64,000 nt of DNA from Corynebacterium sp. zg-331 (GTDB taxonomy: Bacteria > Actinomycetota > Actinomycetes > Mycobacteriales > Mycobacteriaceae), in assembly GCF_014267345.1 (NCBI RefSeq), contig NZ_JACMYD010000003.1, positions 62,001-126,000 on the forward strand. The letters are read 5' to 3'. Shown one piece after another: positions 37,665 to 48,796 of the stretch. Under the pieces are notes generated by a model that saw only the letters and a program-made list of their open reading frames with translations, was not told the origin of the DNA and did no database searches. A program made the translations under genes and the position numbers. How positions within the stretch are numbered: the stretch's first letter is position 1; each line of letters starts with the position of its first letter.

Positions 37665-39231
37665 CCGGCTGGCCATAGAGCGCCTCGCGCAGCTCGTCGC
37701 CCCGGCCGGGACACACCGACCACGAGCTGACCACGATGCTCTCGATCGCCTCGTACTCCCCGAGCGCGTCCGGGGGCCGTAGGCCGCGCTGCCCATCGAG
37801 GGACAGGCTCAAGCGATCCGCGGGCATCTGCGCGGTATCCCCGTAGACGGTATTAAGAAGGGCAAAGCGCTGCGGCAGGGTGGCGGGATCCGCGGCACGG
37901 CCATAGATAGCGGAGATGGTGCGGACTGCGGCGGGAAGGTACTCGGCGTTGGGGGCTGCGGCGCAGATCTCCACCCCGCCCGCGTTCGCGCATTCGCTTA
38001 GGCCATATTCCCGCTCCTGGGCACGGTCGATGTTGTCCTGGGTGATCAGGCGCACGGGGATCGCGGCGGCAAAGACCGCGATGAAAAGGAGCGGTGCCCA
38101 CCACGCCTGGCGCAATCGAACCCCCAGCGCGGCCCCCGCGCCCGCCACCGCCGCCGCAAGGCCGAGGGCTGCGAGAGAATGGGGCAGGTAGGCCACCAGC
38201 TCCCGGCCCACCACGCCGCGGGGCACGGAGAAAGACGCGCTGCCCGCGCAGGCGATGAGCACCAACACATGCGGCACGATCACCACGGATACCGCGATGG
38301 CGCAGCTGCGCGCCATCACCACTGCGGGGTGCCGGGTGGAGAGGCGCTGCCATTCCACCACGCCGGAGCGCCATCGCCACTGCCCGACGATCACACCCAC
38401 CGCCGCCGCGATAGGCAGGTATTGAAACATCAGGAGAGGATATTCCTCTCCCAGGAAGATCCTGGGGCTGCCGCCCCACCGCCCCAGGCTGGCGAGGAAG
38501 GCCCACACCAGGTGCACGAGCACCACCCCGGCCAACAGAGGTGCGAAGGAGGCCCGAAGCGGCCCGCCGGCGGCGCGGAAACGCGGCAACGCCCCGCGCG
38601 GAAAAGACACCCCGCCGCCCGCGCCGCGCGGATGTACATCGTTGAGGTACGCCCAGGCCCCCGCCAGCCCCAAGCAAAGGCAGGTGGGCACGCTAAGATC
38701 CCAGGCTCCGCCGTACATCACGGTGGTGCCCGGCGCGCGGAATGCGCCCCACATACTCTGCCACGAGGAGGGGCGAAGCGGCCAGGCAAACATCATGGAG
38801 CACAGCACCGCCGCCAGCGGCAGGACCCAGATCGCCGCCCGCCGCCACAGGCAGGCGCCCAGCAGCCCGATGCCCCACAGGCCGATGCCCCACAGGCCGA
38901 TGCAATCGCGCAGCACGGCGATCACCCCGAAGTCGGTCACTCGGGTGGGAAAACTCAGCACCGCCAGGATCGCGGCAAGCACCACGGCCGCGATCAGGAG
39001 GATGAGGCGCTGCCGACGCACCGGGCGCGGGGAGAGCTTTTCCCAGTGCGTCTCGCTGACGAATACGAAGCCAAGGGGCAGGGCGATAAGCGCCGCTATC
39101 CACAGCGCGAGGATGTCGGAGTCGCCTCCGGAGCGCAAGGTGGCCAGGCTCGCTAAGGATAACGCCTGCGAGGCCAGCACCGCTACAGCCACCGCGGGCC
39201 ATACGCCGCGGGCGCGGAGCCAGTATTTCAT
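37630..39231 (-). CDS. ABC transporter membrane protein with C-terminal extracytoplasmic domain
   Basis: A 533-residue polytopic protein with about twelve membrane segments in the first ~400 residues. A ~130-residue probably extracytoplasmic C-terminus follows, with a short Cys-containing segment (SECANAGGVEIC). It overlaps the ATPase gene by 4 bp (ATGA) and must be its permease partner. A tandem 15-base repeat around 38869-38898 encodes GLWGIGLWGIG. The substrate is unknown. The upstream peptide gene makes peptide export or immunity a possibility, as inference only. Its 3' end overlaps the D,D-carboxypeptidase gene. Confidence 0.82.
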   Translation of the reverse strand: MKYWLRARGVWPAVAVAVLASQALSLASLATLRSGGDSDILALWIAALIALPLGFVFVSETHWEKLSPRPVRRQRLILLIAAVVLAAILAVLSFPTRVTDFGVIAVLRDCIGLWGIGLWGIGLLGACLWRRAAIWVLPLAAVLCSMMFAWPLRPSSWQSMWGAFRAPGTTVMYGGAWDLSVPTCLCLGLAGAWAYLNDVHPRGAGGGVSFPRGALPRFRAAGGPLRASFAPLLAGVVLVHLVWAFLASLGRWGGSPRIFLGEEYPLLMFQYLPIAAAVGVIVGQWRWRSGVVEWQRLSTRHPAVVMARSCAIAVSVVIVPHVLVLIACAGSASFSVPRGVVGRELVAYLPHSLAALGLAAAVAGAGAALGVRLRQAWWAPLLFIAVFAAAIPVRLITQDNIDRAQEREYGLSECANAGGVEICAAAPNAEYLPAAVRTISAIYGRAADPATLPQRFALLNTVYGDTAQMPADRLSLSLDGQRGLRPPDALGEYEAIESIVVSSWSVCPGRGDELREALYGQPVSVSCEPARSE

Positions 39232-39932
39232 CCCCGGCCTCCCGCGATCTCCAGGTATGCGCGCCGCACCGCCTCGATCTCCGGCTGTCCAGCAAAATCC
39301 TCCCACGAGCCGTGATACTTCAGCGCCCCCTCGACCATGACGGCCACGGTATCGGCCAATCCAATCACGTCTTCGAGGATGTGCGTGGAGATCACCACTA
39401 CCCCGTGACCCGCGGCCTGCCTGATGATACCGCGCAGCGCGGCGCGCTGCTCCACGTCCAGGCCTGCGGAGGGTTCGTCGAGCAGCAGCGGGGGCCTGCC
39501 GGTGCAGGCGGAGCCTATGCCCACGCGCCGCCTCATGCCGCCGGAGAGGGAGGCGATCCGCGCGTCCGCGCGATCCTCCAAGCCCGTCAGGGCGAGCAGG
39601 CGCGCGATCTCTTGCCGCGCGGCCTGCCCCTCGATCGTTCGAAGCCAGCACATGTAGGCGAAGTGTTCCCGCACCGTCATGCGGGAGCGCCCCAGGTTGT
39701 CCTGGGGCAGGTATCCCACGTGGCCGCGCAGCTGTTCGCCGCTGTACTCGCCAAGGCGAATGGTGCCCGCCGACGGTTTCTTCAGGGTGGCTATCGCGGA
39801 GATCAGGGAGGACTTGCCCGCCCCGTTGGGGCCGAGCAGGGCGTGAATGCCCCGCCCCAGGTTCCACGTCACGCCATCGACCGCGCGGCGCGCGCCGTAG
39901 CGCACCTGCACGGATGTCACAGAAAGATTCAT
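39228..39932 (-). CDS. ABC transporter ATP-binding protein
   Basis: A 234-residue ATPase. Walker A is GPNGAGKSS, the Q-loop GYLPQDNLGRSRMTVREHF, the signature LSGGMRRR, Walker B LLLDEPSAGLD and the H-loop ISTHILED. It resembles the CcmA/NatA-like group common in peptide and antibiotic export or resistance systems. The stop overlaps the permease start. Its ATG lies just downstream of a terminator closing the small secreted-protein gene, so it has its own promoter or depends on read-through. Confidence 0.93.
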   Translation of the reverse strand: MNLSVTSVQVRYGARRAVDGVTWNLGRGIHALLGPNGAGKSSLISAIATLKKPSAGTIRLGEYSGEQLRGHVGYLPQDNLGRSRMTVREHFAYMCWLRTIEGQAARQEIARLLALTGLEDRADARIASLSGGMRRRVGIGSACTGRPPLLLDEPSAGLDVEQRAALRGIIRQAAGHGVVVISTHILEDVIGLADTVAVMVEGALKYHGSWEDFAGQPEIEAVRRAYLEIAGGRG

Positions 39933-39941
39933 GCTTCCACC

Positions 39942-39977
39942 AAAAATAAGGGGCCTGGTGCAGACGCAACCAGGCCC
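39942..39977 (-). terminator. Intrinsic terminator after the small secreted-protein gene
   Basis: On the minus strand a GGGCCTGGT/ACCAGGCCC hairpin (arms 39969-39977 and 39951-39959, 9-base loop) is followed by CTTATTTTT. It lies 10 bp beyond the stop of the frameshifted gene and before the ABC ATPase start. Confidence 0.8.
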
Positions 39978-39986
39978 TCACGGGAA

Positions 39987-40258
39987 TTATCTCACTTCAA
40001 AGGACCAACCGTGTGGGGACCCTACAGTGCATTTCCCGGCCGCCATTATACCGGGATTCGTCCACGGGGAGTTACGATCCGGAGCGTGCTTACAATTAAC
40101 CTTGATGCGGAATTGCCCCGCGCCATGCGGGCACGTTCCCACCACAATATCCCCGCTCCTGGTGGCGTAGCATCCCGAAGGAACGGCATGTGCAACGCCG
40201 GGAACCAGCGCCAATGAAATCGAAAAACAGAAAAAAGGACGGTTATCTTTTTCTTCAT
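39987..40258 (-). pseudogene. Frameshifted gene for a small secreted Cys-containing protein
   Basis: A good ribosome site (GGAGGG, 10 bases before) leads into ATG 40258 and MKKKITVLF. Then the frame slips: the hydrophobic signal continues as SISLALVPGVAHA in another frame, and the mature part follows (VPSGCYATRSGDIVVGTC... to SFEVR). Adding one A to either A-run at 40223-40227 or 40231-40236 would restore one ~90-residue protein with a normal signal peptide cleaved after AHA and four cysteines. The mature segment resembles small secreted actinobacterial proteins with a GQFRIKVNC-like core. It could be a true mutation, phase variation or a sequencing error in a homopolymer. Base composition is visibly less GC-rich than its neighbours. 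Confidence 0.65.
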
Positions 40259-40360
40259 CTTCACCTTACCCTCCACGGCTATTAAGCCATTGTAAGCTCG
40301 CGAAATCGTGACAAAGGTAAGGCTATACCCTAGAAGGGGTCGCCACAATAGGAAGCAAAG

Positions 40361-40404
40361 AAAAATGTTCCCTCTACCCCCAAAAAAAGGGGTAGAGGGA
40401 ACAT
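40361..40404 (-). terminator. Strong intrinsic terminator after the YihY-type gene
   Basis: A perfect 16-base inverted repeat (arms 40365-40380 and 40389-40404) with an 8-base loop, followed on the minus strand by a T-run (40361-40364). It begins 17 bp past the stop of the YihY-family gene. Confidence 0.9.
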
Positions 40405-40420
40405 CGCATACCCGCACGCG

Positions 40421-41491
40421 CTACCTGCGGCGGCGCAGCAGCCAGGCGGCGGTGGCCCCCAGGGCCGCGCCCGCCCCCAGCGTCCGGGGCGAGAAGCTCT
40501 CCTCGCGCACCTCGTTGCGCACCCGAATCACCGCCGGCTCCGGGGCCGGAACGGGGGTCTGCGCCAGGGATTCCGCGGTGGTAGCCGCCCAGGCGGAGAC
40601 GTAGAGCACCACGCGCCAGATCAGGTACATCAGCACCATGAGGCCGATGATGGGGCCGAAGGTGGCACCGGCGGGGTTGCTCAGCGCGTTGGAGGCAAAG
40701 AGCGATCCCAGCTGTTTGATGAGCTCGAAGGCCACCGCTCCGATGGCGGCGGCCCTCAAGCCCGAGCGCCGCGGCACGTGCGTGCGCGGCAGGAAGATGA
40801 TCATCCAGGCCATGACCAGGAAGTTCGCCAGCAGGCCCAGGAGGATAGCCACGCCCATGACCACGTACTGCATGCCGGGGGCGTCGTCGAGGCCGACGCG
40901 ATCGAGCAGCCTGGCTGTGATCCCGGAGGAGCCCACGGCGGTCACGCCGAAGGCCACAGCGAAGGAAAGCAGAAGCCCCAGCAGGCCCACCAGGTCGAGG
41001 GCCTTCTTCACGGCGAAGTTCCCGTCCGTGGGGTCAAGCCGCCACATCTTGGACACGCCGTAGCGCAGGTTGTTCATCCACCCCAGCCCGGACCACAGGG
41101 CGGTCACCGCGCCGACTCCGGCCACTGCGCCGCGCTGCGCGATGGCGGTGTCCAGGATGTCATTGACCATGTCGCCCATCTGGCCGTCGAGGTTCCCGGC
41201 GATCTGGTCTTGCAGGCGGGTCAACTGATCGGGGTTGGCCGCCAGCACCGCGGCGGCAATCGCCACGCTGAGCATGAGGATGGGAAACATCGCCAGCACG
41301 GAGAAATACGTGATGCCCGCGGAGTATTGATTGCCGCCCATCATGGCATACCGCTCCTGCATGAGCATGATGTGATCGAACCAGCCCCACCGGGCGCGCA
41401 GCTTATCGATCATTCCCGGCTCGTCGGTACGGATGCGTTCGATGCCGTATTCATCGGTATCGCGCTTGTCGGCGCTGGTAACGGTGGCCAC
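40421..41491 (-). CDS. YihY/BrkB family membrane protein
   Basis: A 356-residue polytopic protein (about six membrane segments) of the YihY/virulence factor BrkB family. Recognisable parts: ITYFSVLAMFPILML, the WSGLGWMNNLRYGVSKMW loop, and a C-terminal NPAGATFGPIIGLMVLMYLIWRVVLY segment. Transport or lipid functions have been proposed for relatives; none is established from the sequence. GTG 41491 is chosen because AGAGGAG lies about 10 bases upstream. It lies about 100 bp downstream of trpS on the same strand. Confidence 0.88.
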   Translation of the reverse strand: MATVTSADKRDTDEYGIERIRTDEPGMIDKLRARWGWFDHIMLMQERYAMMGGNQYSAGITYFSVLAMFPILMLSVAIAAAVLAANPDQLTRLQDQIAGNLDGQMGDMVNDILDTAIAQRGAVAGVGAVTALWSGLGWMNNLRYGVSKMWRLDPTDGNFAVKKALDLVGLLGLLLSFAVAFGVTAVGSSGITARLLDRVGLDDAPGMQYVVMGVAILLGLLANFLVMAWMIIFLPRTHVPRRSGLRAAAIGAVAFELIKQLGSLFASNALSNPAGATFGPIIGLMVLMYLIWRVVLYVSAWAATTAESLAQTPVPAPEPAVIRVRNEVREESFSPRTLGAGAALGATAAWLLRRRR

Positions 41492-41589
41492 GGTGCGGGC
41501 TCCTCTCGTAGGCGGTTGGGGCGTTGGGTGAGCACGTGCGCGACCCACGGAGCCACTGTAAACCATGCCGCAGCGCCGGGGCGCATGTG

Positions 41590-42618
<1,029 letters not shown>

Positions 42619-42828
42619 TTATCAGTCTAGAGGCTGATCCGGAGGCCGGAGCGCACGGGTTCATTGCCTCCTCACGGCTCTGATCAGACCATCCCACCGC
42701 GTACTATTGCAGACCCCACCCACGTGATGCGCTAACAGCCGCCACTTCTCGGTAGTTTCCACGCCTGTCATTACACAAAGACATCCGCTTGTTCGTCCCC
42801 CATTCCCAGAGCGCCGACGATAGAATGC

Positions 42829-42872
42829 AAAAGCGGCCGACCTCCCCTTGCCGTCTCGGGGAGGCCGGCCGC
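42829..42872 (-). terminator. Intrinsic terminator after the small membrane-protein gene
   Basis: A near-perfect 15-base inverted repeat (arms 42833-42847 and 42858-42872, loop 10), followed on the minus strand by CTTTTG. It lies 24 bp beyond the stop at 42896. The rest of 42616-42828 holds no recognisable gene and probably carries the trpS promoter. Confidence 0.75.
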
Positions 42873-42895
42873 GCCGGTGCCCAGCGTTATCGTTC

Positions 42896-43084
42896 TTAGA
42901 GCTTCTTCGAGGTGGGGCTGATCTTATCGGCGATCATGGCCCACGCCGTGGTGATAAGGGAGCCCCCCACACCGATCACCAGGGCCGCCAGGATCGCGAC
43001 GACGCTGTGCCCGGCGGCGGCCGCCCAGAAGAAGCCGCCGATCAACCCGGCCAGCCCGAGAACGAATAACACTATCGCAACCAT
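42896..43084 (-). CDS. Small two-segment membrane protein
   Basis: A 62-residue hydrophobic protein: MVAIVLFVLGLAGLIGGFFW, then HSVVAILAALVIGVGGSLI, ending in a charged tail (DKISPTSKKL). Two membrane helices are likely. ATG 43084 is used because an in-frame TTG at 43096 has less support. A clear terminator follows. No family recognised. It has its own gap on each side, so it is probably monocistronic. Confidence 0.6.
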   Translation of the reverse strand: MVAIVLFVLGLAGLIGGFFWAAAAGHSVVAILAALVIGVGGSLITTAWAMIADKISPTSKKL

Positions 43085-43144
43085 ATACAGATCCAATCAA
43101 ACGGGAAGAACCTTATCGAGGAAAAGTATAAGACACGTCCACAG

Positions 43145-44023
43145 TCACTCTCTACCGGGGGTGGCGCGCCTACTCCGCCTCGGCGGCCAGGTCTGCACCT
43201 GATCTCGGGCGTGCTTGCGGCGCTTTTTATTGTCCATCTCCACGGTGAGCGACCACTGCATATCCTCGTTTTTCGGCTTGCGGTGATGTCGGCCGGCCTG
43301 CCTGTTGAGCAGCGCGTACCGGGCGGCGTCGTACCCGGAGCGTCGTCGCGCGCTACGCCACCCCCGGCGCAGCAGGTGATAGGACAGCCGCACGCGCGGG
43401 TCAATGGGCTGATCGCGGCCCAGGTACTCGAACACGGGCAGCCCCTTGTCGTAGTAGATAGCCAGGCACCGCGAGCCGAACCCCACCACGAGTGCCGCGA
43501 TAACCACCGCGTGCTCGGGCACGCTCAAGGCCAGCAGGCCCATGTAGGTGATGGTCACCAGCACCGAGATCGAGGCATACAGCTCCTTGGCAAAGACCAG
43601 GGGCATGCGGTCGGACATGAGATCGCGCAACACACCCCCGGCCACGCCCGTGACCACGGAGGCCACCGTGGCGATGACGAAGCCGTGGCCCAATTCCAGG
43701 GCGATCCTGGTACCCAACACGGAGAAGGTGGCCAACCCCACCGCATCGAGCACGAGAAAGAGCACCCGAAAATAATGCATGAGAAAAGACAGGGAGATGG
43801 TCACCAGCGCCGCGACGATCACGATGATGAGGTAGACGGGATGGGCCACCCAGGTCAGGGGATAGTTATTGAGCAGCACGTCGCGTACCGCTCCCCCGCC
43901 CAGCGCCGTCATGCAGGCCACCATCACCACCCCAAAGATGTCCATTTTTTGACGGCCCGCGGACAGGGCGGCGGTGACGGACTCCGCGGTGATGCCTACC
44001 ACGTATAAGACGGAGAGCAGCAT
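43145..44023 (-). CDS. Trimeric intracellular cation (TRIC) channel family protein
   Basis: A 292-residue membrane protein of the YadS/UPF0126 type, which bacterial TRIC channels represent. Two repeats of three helices with the conserved GGGAVRDVLLNNYPL in the first repeat and GGVLRDLMSDRMPLVF in the second. A basic cytoplasmic tail of about 90 residues (RRGWRSARRRSGY to the end) extends past the family core. The ATG overlaps the xthA stop by one base (TAATG), so the two are cotranscribed. Confidence 0.88.
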   Translation of the reverse strand: MLLSVLYVVGITAESVTAALSAGRQKMDIFGVVMVACMTALGGGAVRDVLLNNYPLTWVAHPVYLIIVIVAALVTISLSFLMHYFRVLFLVLDAVGLATFSVLGTRIALELGHGFVIATVASVVTGVAGGVLRDLMSDRMPLVFAKELYASISVLVTITYMGLLALSVPEHAVVIAALVVGFGSRCLAIYYDKGLPVFEYLGRDQPIDPRVRLSYHLLRRGWRSARRRSGYDAARYALLNRQAGRHHRKPKNEDMQWSLTVEMDNKKRRKHARDQVQTWPPRRSRRATPGRE

Positions 44024-44934
44024 TATGCGTACACGACGTTGAGCGGCGAATGATCAGACCAGCGAAGCTCCACCGCCTCCGCCTTGTCCACCCAGGTGCG
44101 CTGGGCACGCTGCATCATGGCGGCCGTGGCCGCCTGATAGTCGATGCGCCACCCGGCGTCGTTATTAAAGGCCTGGCCTCGGTACGTCCACCAGGTGTAC
44201 GGCCCCGGCCCCTCCGGGTTGAGGCGGCGATGGACGTCAAACCACTGCGGATCGCTCGCCGCCGCGCGGGCCGGGCCGCCCGAGTAGTCCACCGCGCCCA
44301 TGTACTCCCCGATCCCGGCCTCCACCTGGGTGGAATCATCCGGGAAGGTGCCAAACACGGAGTCCATGAAGGCCCGCTCGTCCGGGAGGAAGCCGGACTT
44401 TTTCATGTTGCCCTTCCAGTTCTTCAGATCCTCGCGGCGGTGGCAGACGTTCCAATCCCCGCCGATGACCATGTTCGGGTATTCCCGCGCGCGCTGGGCC
44501 AGGATCTCCTCGAATTCATCGAAGAAGCAGTACTTCTCGTCCTGCTTCTCCGTGCCCTCGGAGCCGGAGGGAAGGTAGAGGGAGGCCACGCGCACCGGGC
44601 CGAACTCCGCCTCCACCGTGGCCTCAATCCACCGGCCGGAATCCGCGAAGGAACCGAACCCCACGGAGACCTCGTGCAGCGGGGTACGGCTGAGGATGCC
44701 CACCCCCGCGCGCCCCTTGGCCACCGCCGGGGCACCCACGTAGTGCCAGCCGGCCTCCATCACCGGGGCCAGGGCCGCCTCGGTCTGCTCGATACTCGCG
44801 CGCACCTCCTGCATCAGCACCACATCCGGCCGGCTGCCCTCCAGCCAGGCGTTCATGCCGAGGTTGTCCTCGCTGCGTTTCTTGGTGGCGGCGCGCACGC
44901 CATTGACATTCACGGAGGTAACGGTCAGCGTCAT
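44023..44934 (-). CDS. xthA: Exodeoxyribonuclease III / AP endonuclease
   Basis: Repairs abasic sites in DNA; 303 residues. Motifs: TVTSVNVNGVRAA at the N-terminus, LMQEVRAS (metal Glu), SLYLPSGSEG, IGGDWNVCHRREDL and RIDYQAA, with a C-terminal WSDHSPL (catalytic Asp-His). ATG 44934 (MTLTVTSVN) is chosen rather than an upstream in-frame codon. Together with the TRIC gene it forms a two-gene unit. Confidence 0.94.
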   Translation of the reverse strand: MTLTVTSVNVNGVRAATKKRSEDNLGMNAWLEGSRPDVVLMQEVRASIEQTEAALAPVMEAGWHYVGAPAVAKGRAGVGILSRTPLHEVSVGFGSFADSGRWIEATVEAEFGPVRVASLYLPSGSEGTEKQDEKYCFFDEFEEILAQRAREYPNMVIGGDWNVCHRREDLKNWKGNMKKSGFLPDERAFMDSVFGTFPDDSTQVEAGIGEYMGAVDYSGGPARAAASDPQWFDVHRRLNPEGPGPYTWWTYRGQAFNNDAGWRIDYQAATAAMMQRAQRTWVDKAEAVELRWSDHSPLNVVYA

Positions 44935-45039
44935 GCGCACCACAATAGACACCGAACGGATGATGGCCAATACATCCGGCCGCCACGCGGCACCCTCGGT
45001 GAGGGTGGTCTACCTCAGCCCAGGAAAGGAGCCAAGGCC

Positions 45040-47988
<2,949 letters not shown>

Positions 47989-47994
47989 ATAGTT

Positions 47995-48017
47995 TCCCTC
48001 TCCCGGCAGGGGAGGGA
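47995..48017 (+). terminator. Possible hairpin terminator after icd
   Basis: A TCCCTC-t-CCC / GGGGAGGGA stem with a one-base bulge and a GGCA loop, just past the icd stop. There is no T-run after it, so it may be only a weak or RNA-stability hairpin. Confidence 0.4.
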
Positions 48018-48045
48018 CCCCAAGCGGATACCCTCCCTTTACACA

Positions 48046-48318
48046 TCATTCGTAGTGGCTCCACATGCGCAGCACCAGCACGGTTTTCTCCTCCTCAAGG
48101 ATCTTATAAACCAGCCGGTGCTGAATGTTGATCCTGCGGGAGAAGTATCCGGTGAGATTACCCACCAGCTTCTCACAAGGCGGAGGAGTGGCCAGCGGAT
48201 CACGCTCTAAAAGGCGAAGCAGAGCCTGCGCTTTAGATTTTAACCCCGCAGCGGAAAGGTTTCGCGCGTCCTTTTGCGCACGCTTTGAATACACAATCCG
48301 CCATTCCGGGCCTACCAT
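48046..48318 (-). CDS. yoeB: Txe/YoeB family toxin
   Basis: A ribosome-dependent mRNA interferase of the YoeB family, 90 residues, the usual length. Typical stretches: WRIVYSKRAQKDARNL, LLERDPLATPPPCEKL, and YFSRRINIQHRLVYKI with the basic/His catalytic surface. It ends in RMWSHYE, where the final His-Tyr resembles the catalytic C-terminus of YoeB. Its ATG overlaps the antitoxin stop by 7 bp. The pair lies alone between icd and the ybdD-cstA operon. Confidence 0.93.
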   Translation of the reverse strand: MVGPEWRIVYSKRAQKDARNLSAAGLKSKAQALLRLLERDPLATPPPCEKLVGNLTGYFSRRINIQHRLVYKILEEEKTVLVLRMWSHYE

Positions 48319-48554
48319 TCCAGCTCCGTGGAACCCCCCTGAACGCCTTCAGCCTCAGCCTCACGCAGGGATTCCACCATGCCAGGAATGGATGTCAGGT
48401 ACAAGGTCTCTTGAATAGCCCGCCAGTCCTCTTCGCCCACCAGTACCGCGTTGTGGCGCTGTCCCGTGATGAGAAGTGGATCTGAATGCTCGTTTACCTT
48501 ATCAATCAAGCGATACAAGTTAGCGCGGGCAGCGGTGGATGTGGTACTTGCCAT
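48312..48554 (-). CDS. yefM: Phd/YefM family antitoxin
   Basis: An 80-residue antitoxin of the Phd/YefM family: N-terminal DNA-binding part (STTSTAARANLYRLIDKVNEHSDPLLIT) and an acidic toxin-binding tail (SLREAEAEG). GEEDWRAIQETLYL is the family signature. ATG 48554 is chosen; a longer upstream frame runs into the preceding intergenic region and is non-coding in character. Expected to repress its own promoter with YoeB as co-repressor. Confidence 0.93.
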   Translation of the reverse strand: MASTTSTAARANLYRLIDKVNEHSDPLLITGQRHNAVLVGEEDWRAIQETLYLTSIPGMVESLREAEAEGVQGGSTELEW

Positions 48555-48590
48555 ACCACCGAAGCGTACGGGATAACGTGCGTATCGACA

Positions 48591-48598
48591 ATGTACAT
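48591..48598. promoter_or_regulatory. TGTACA-core palindrome upstream of yefM
   Basis: ATGTACAT, centred 40 bp upstream of the antitoxin ATG. E. coli YefM binds palindromes with a TGTACA core, so this is a candidate operator. A single short palindrome can occur by chance. Confidence 0.45.
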
Positions 48599-48613
48599 AC
48601 CCCCGGGCACCCC

Positions 48614-48796
48614 CTAGCAACACCTTACCCCCGGGTTGGCCCCCTGCTCCGCCCAGGTGGCCCGCCAGAACTCCCGCTCGGTGGGCACCGAGGCCTCGGG
48701 GTGGTGGGCGCGCAGGTGCTCCACGTAGTGCCGGTAGGCGTTCTCCCCCAGTATTTCCGCCACGTACCAGTACGCTTTCTTCAGCAGGCCCCTCAC
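48614..48796 (-). CDS. ybdD: YbdD/YjiX family protein (CstA-associated)
   Basis: A 60-residue protein with the family pattern GENAYRHYVEHLRAHHPEASVPTEREFWRATW and a C-terminal CC. YbdD-type proteins are encoded next to CstA/BtsT pyruvate transporters and are needed for their activity in enteric bacteria. GTG 48796 overlaps the cstA stop (GTGA), so it is translationally coupled. No membrane segment. The operon ends here with the toxin-antitoxin pair beyond. Confidence 0.9.
   Translation of the reverse strand: MRGLLKKAYWYVAEILGENAYRHYVEHLRAHHPEASVPTEREFWRATWAEQGANPGVRCC

Noticed and set aside
38869..38898. Tandem 15-base repeat inside the ABC permease
   Set aside because: It codes GLWGIG twice within a membrane helix and keeps the frame; a simple local duplication rather than a mobile or regulatory repeat.
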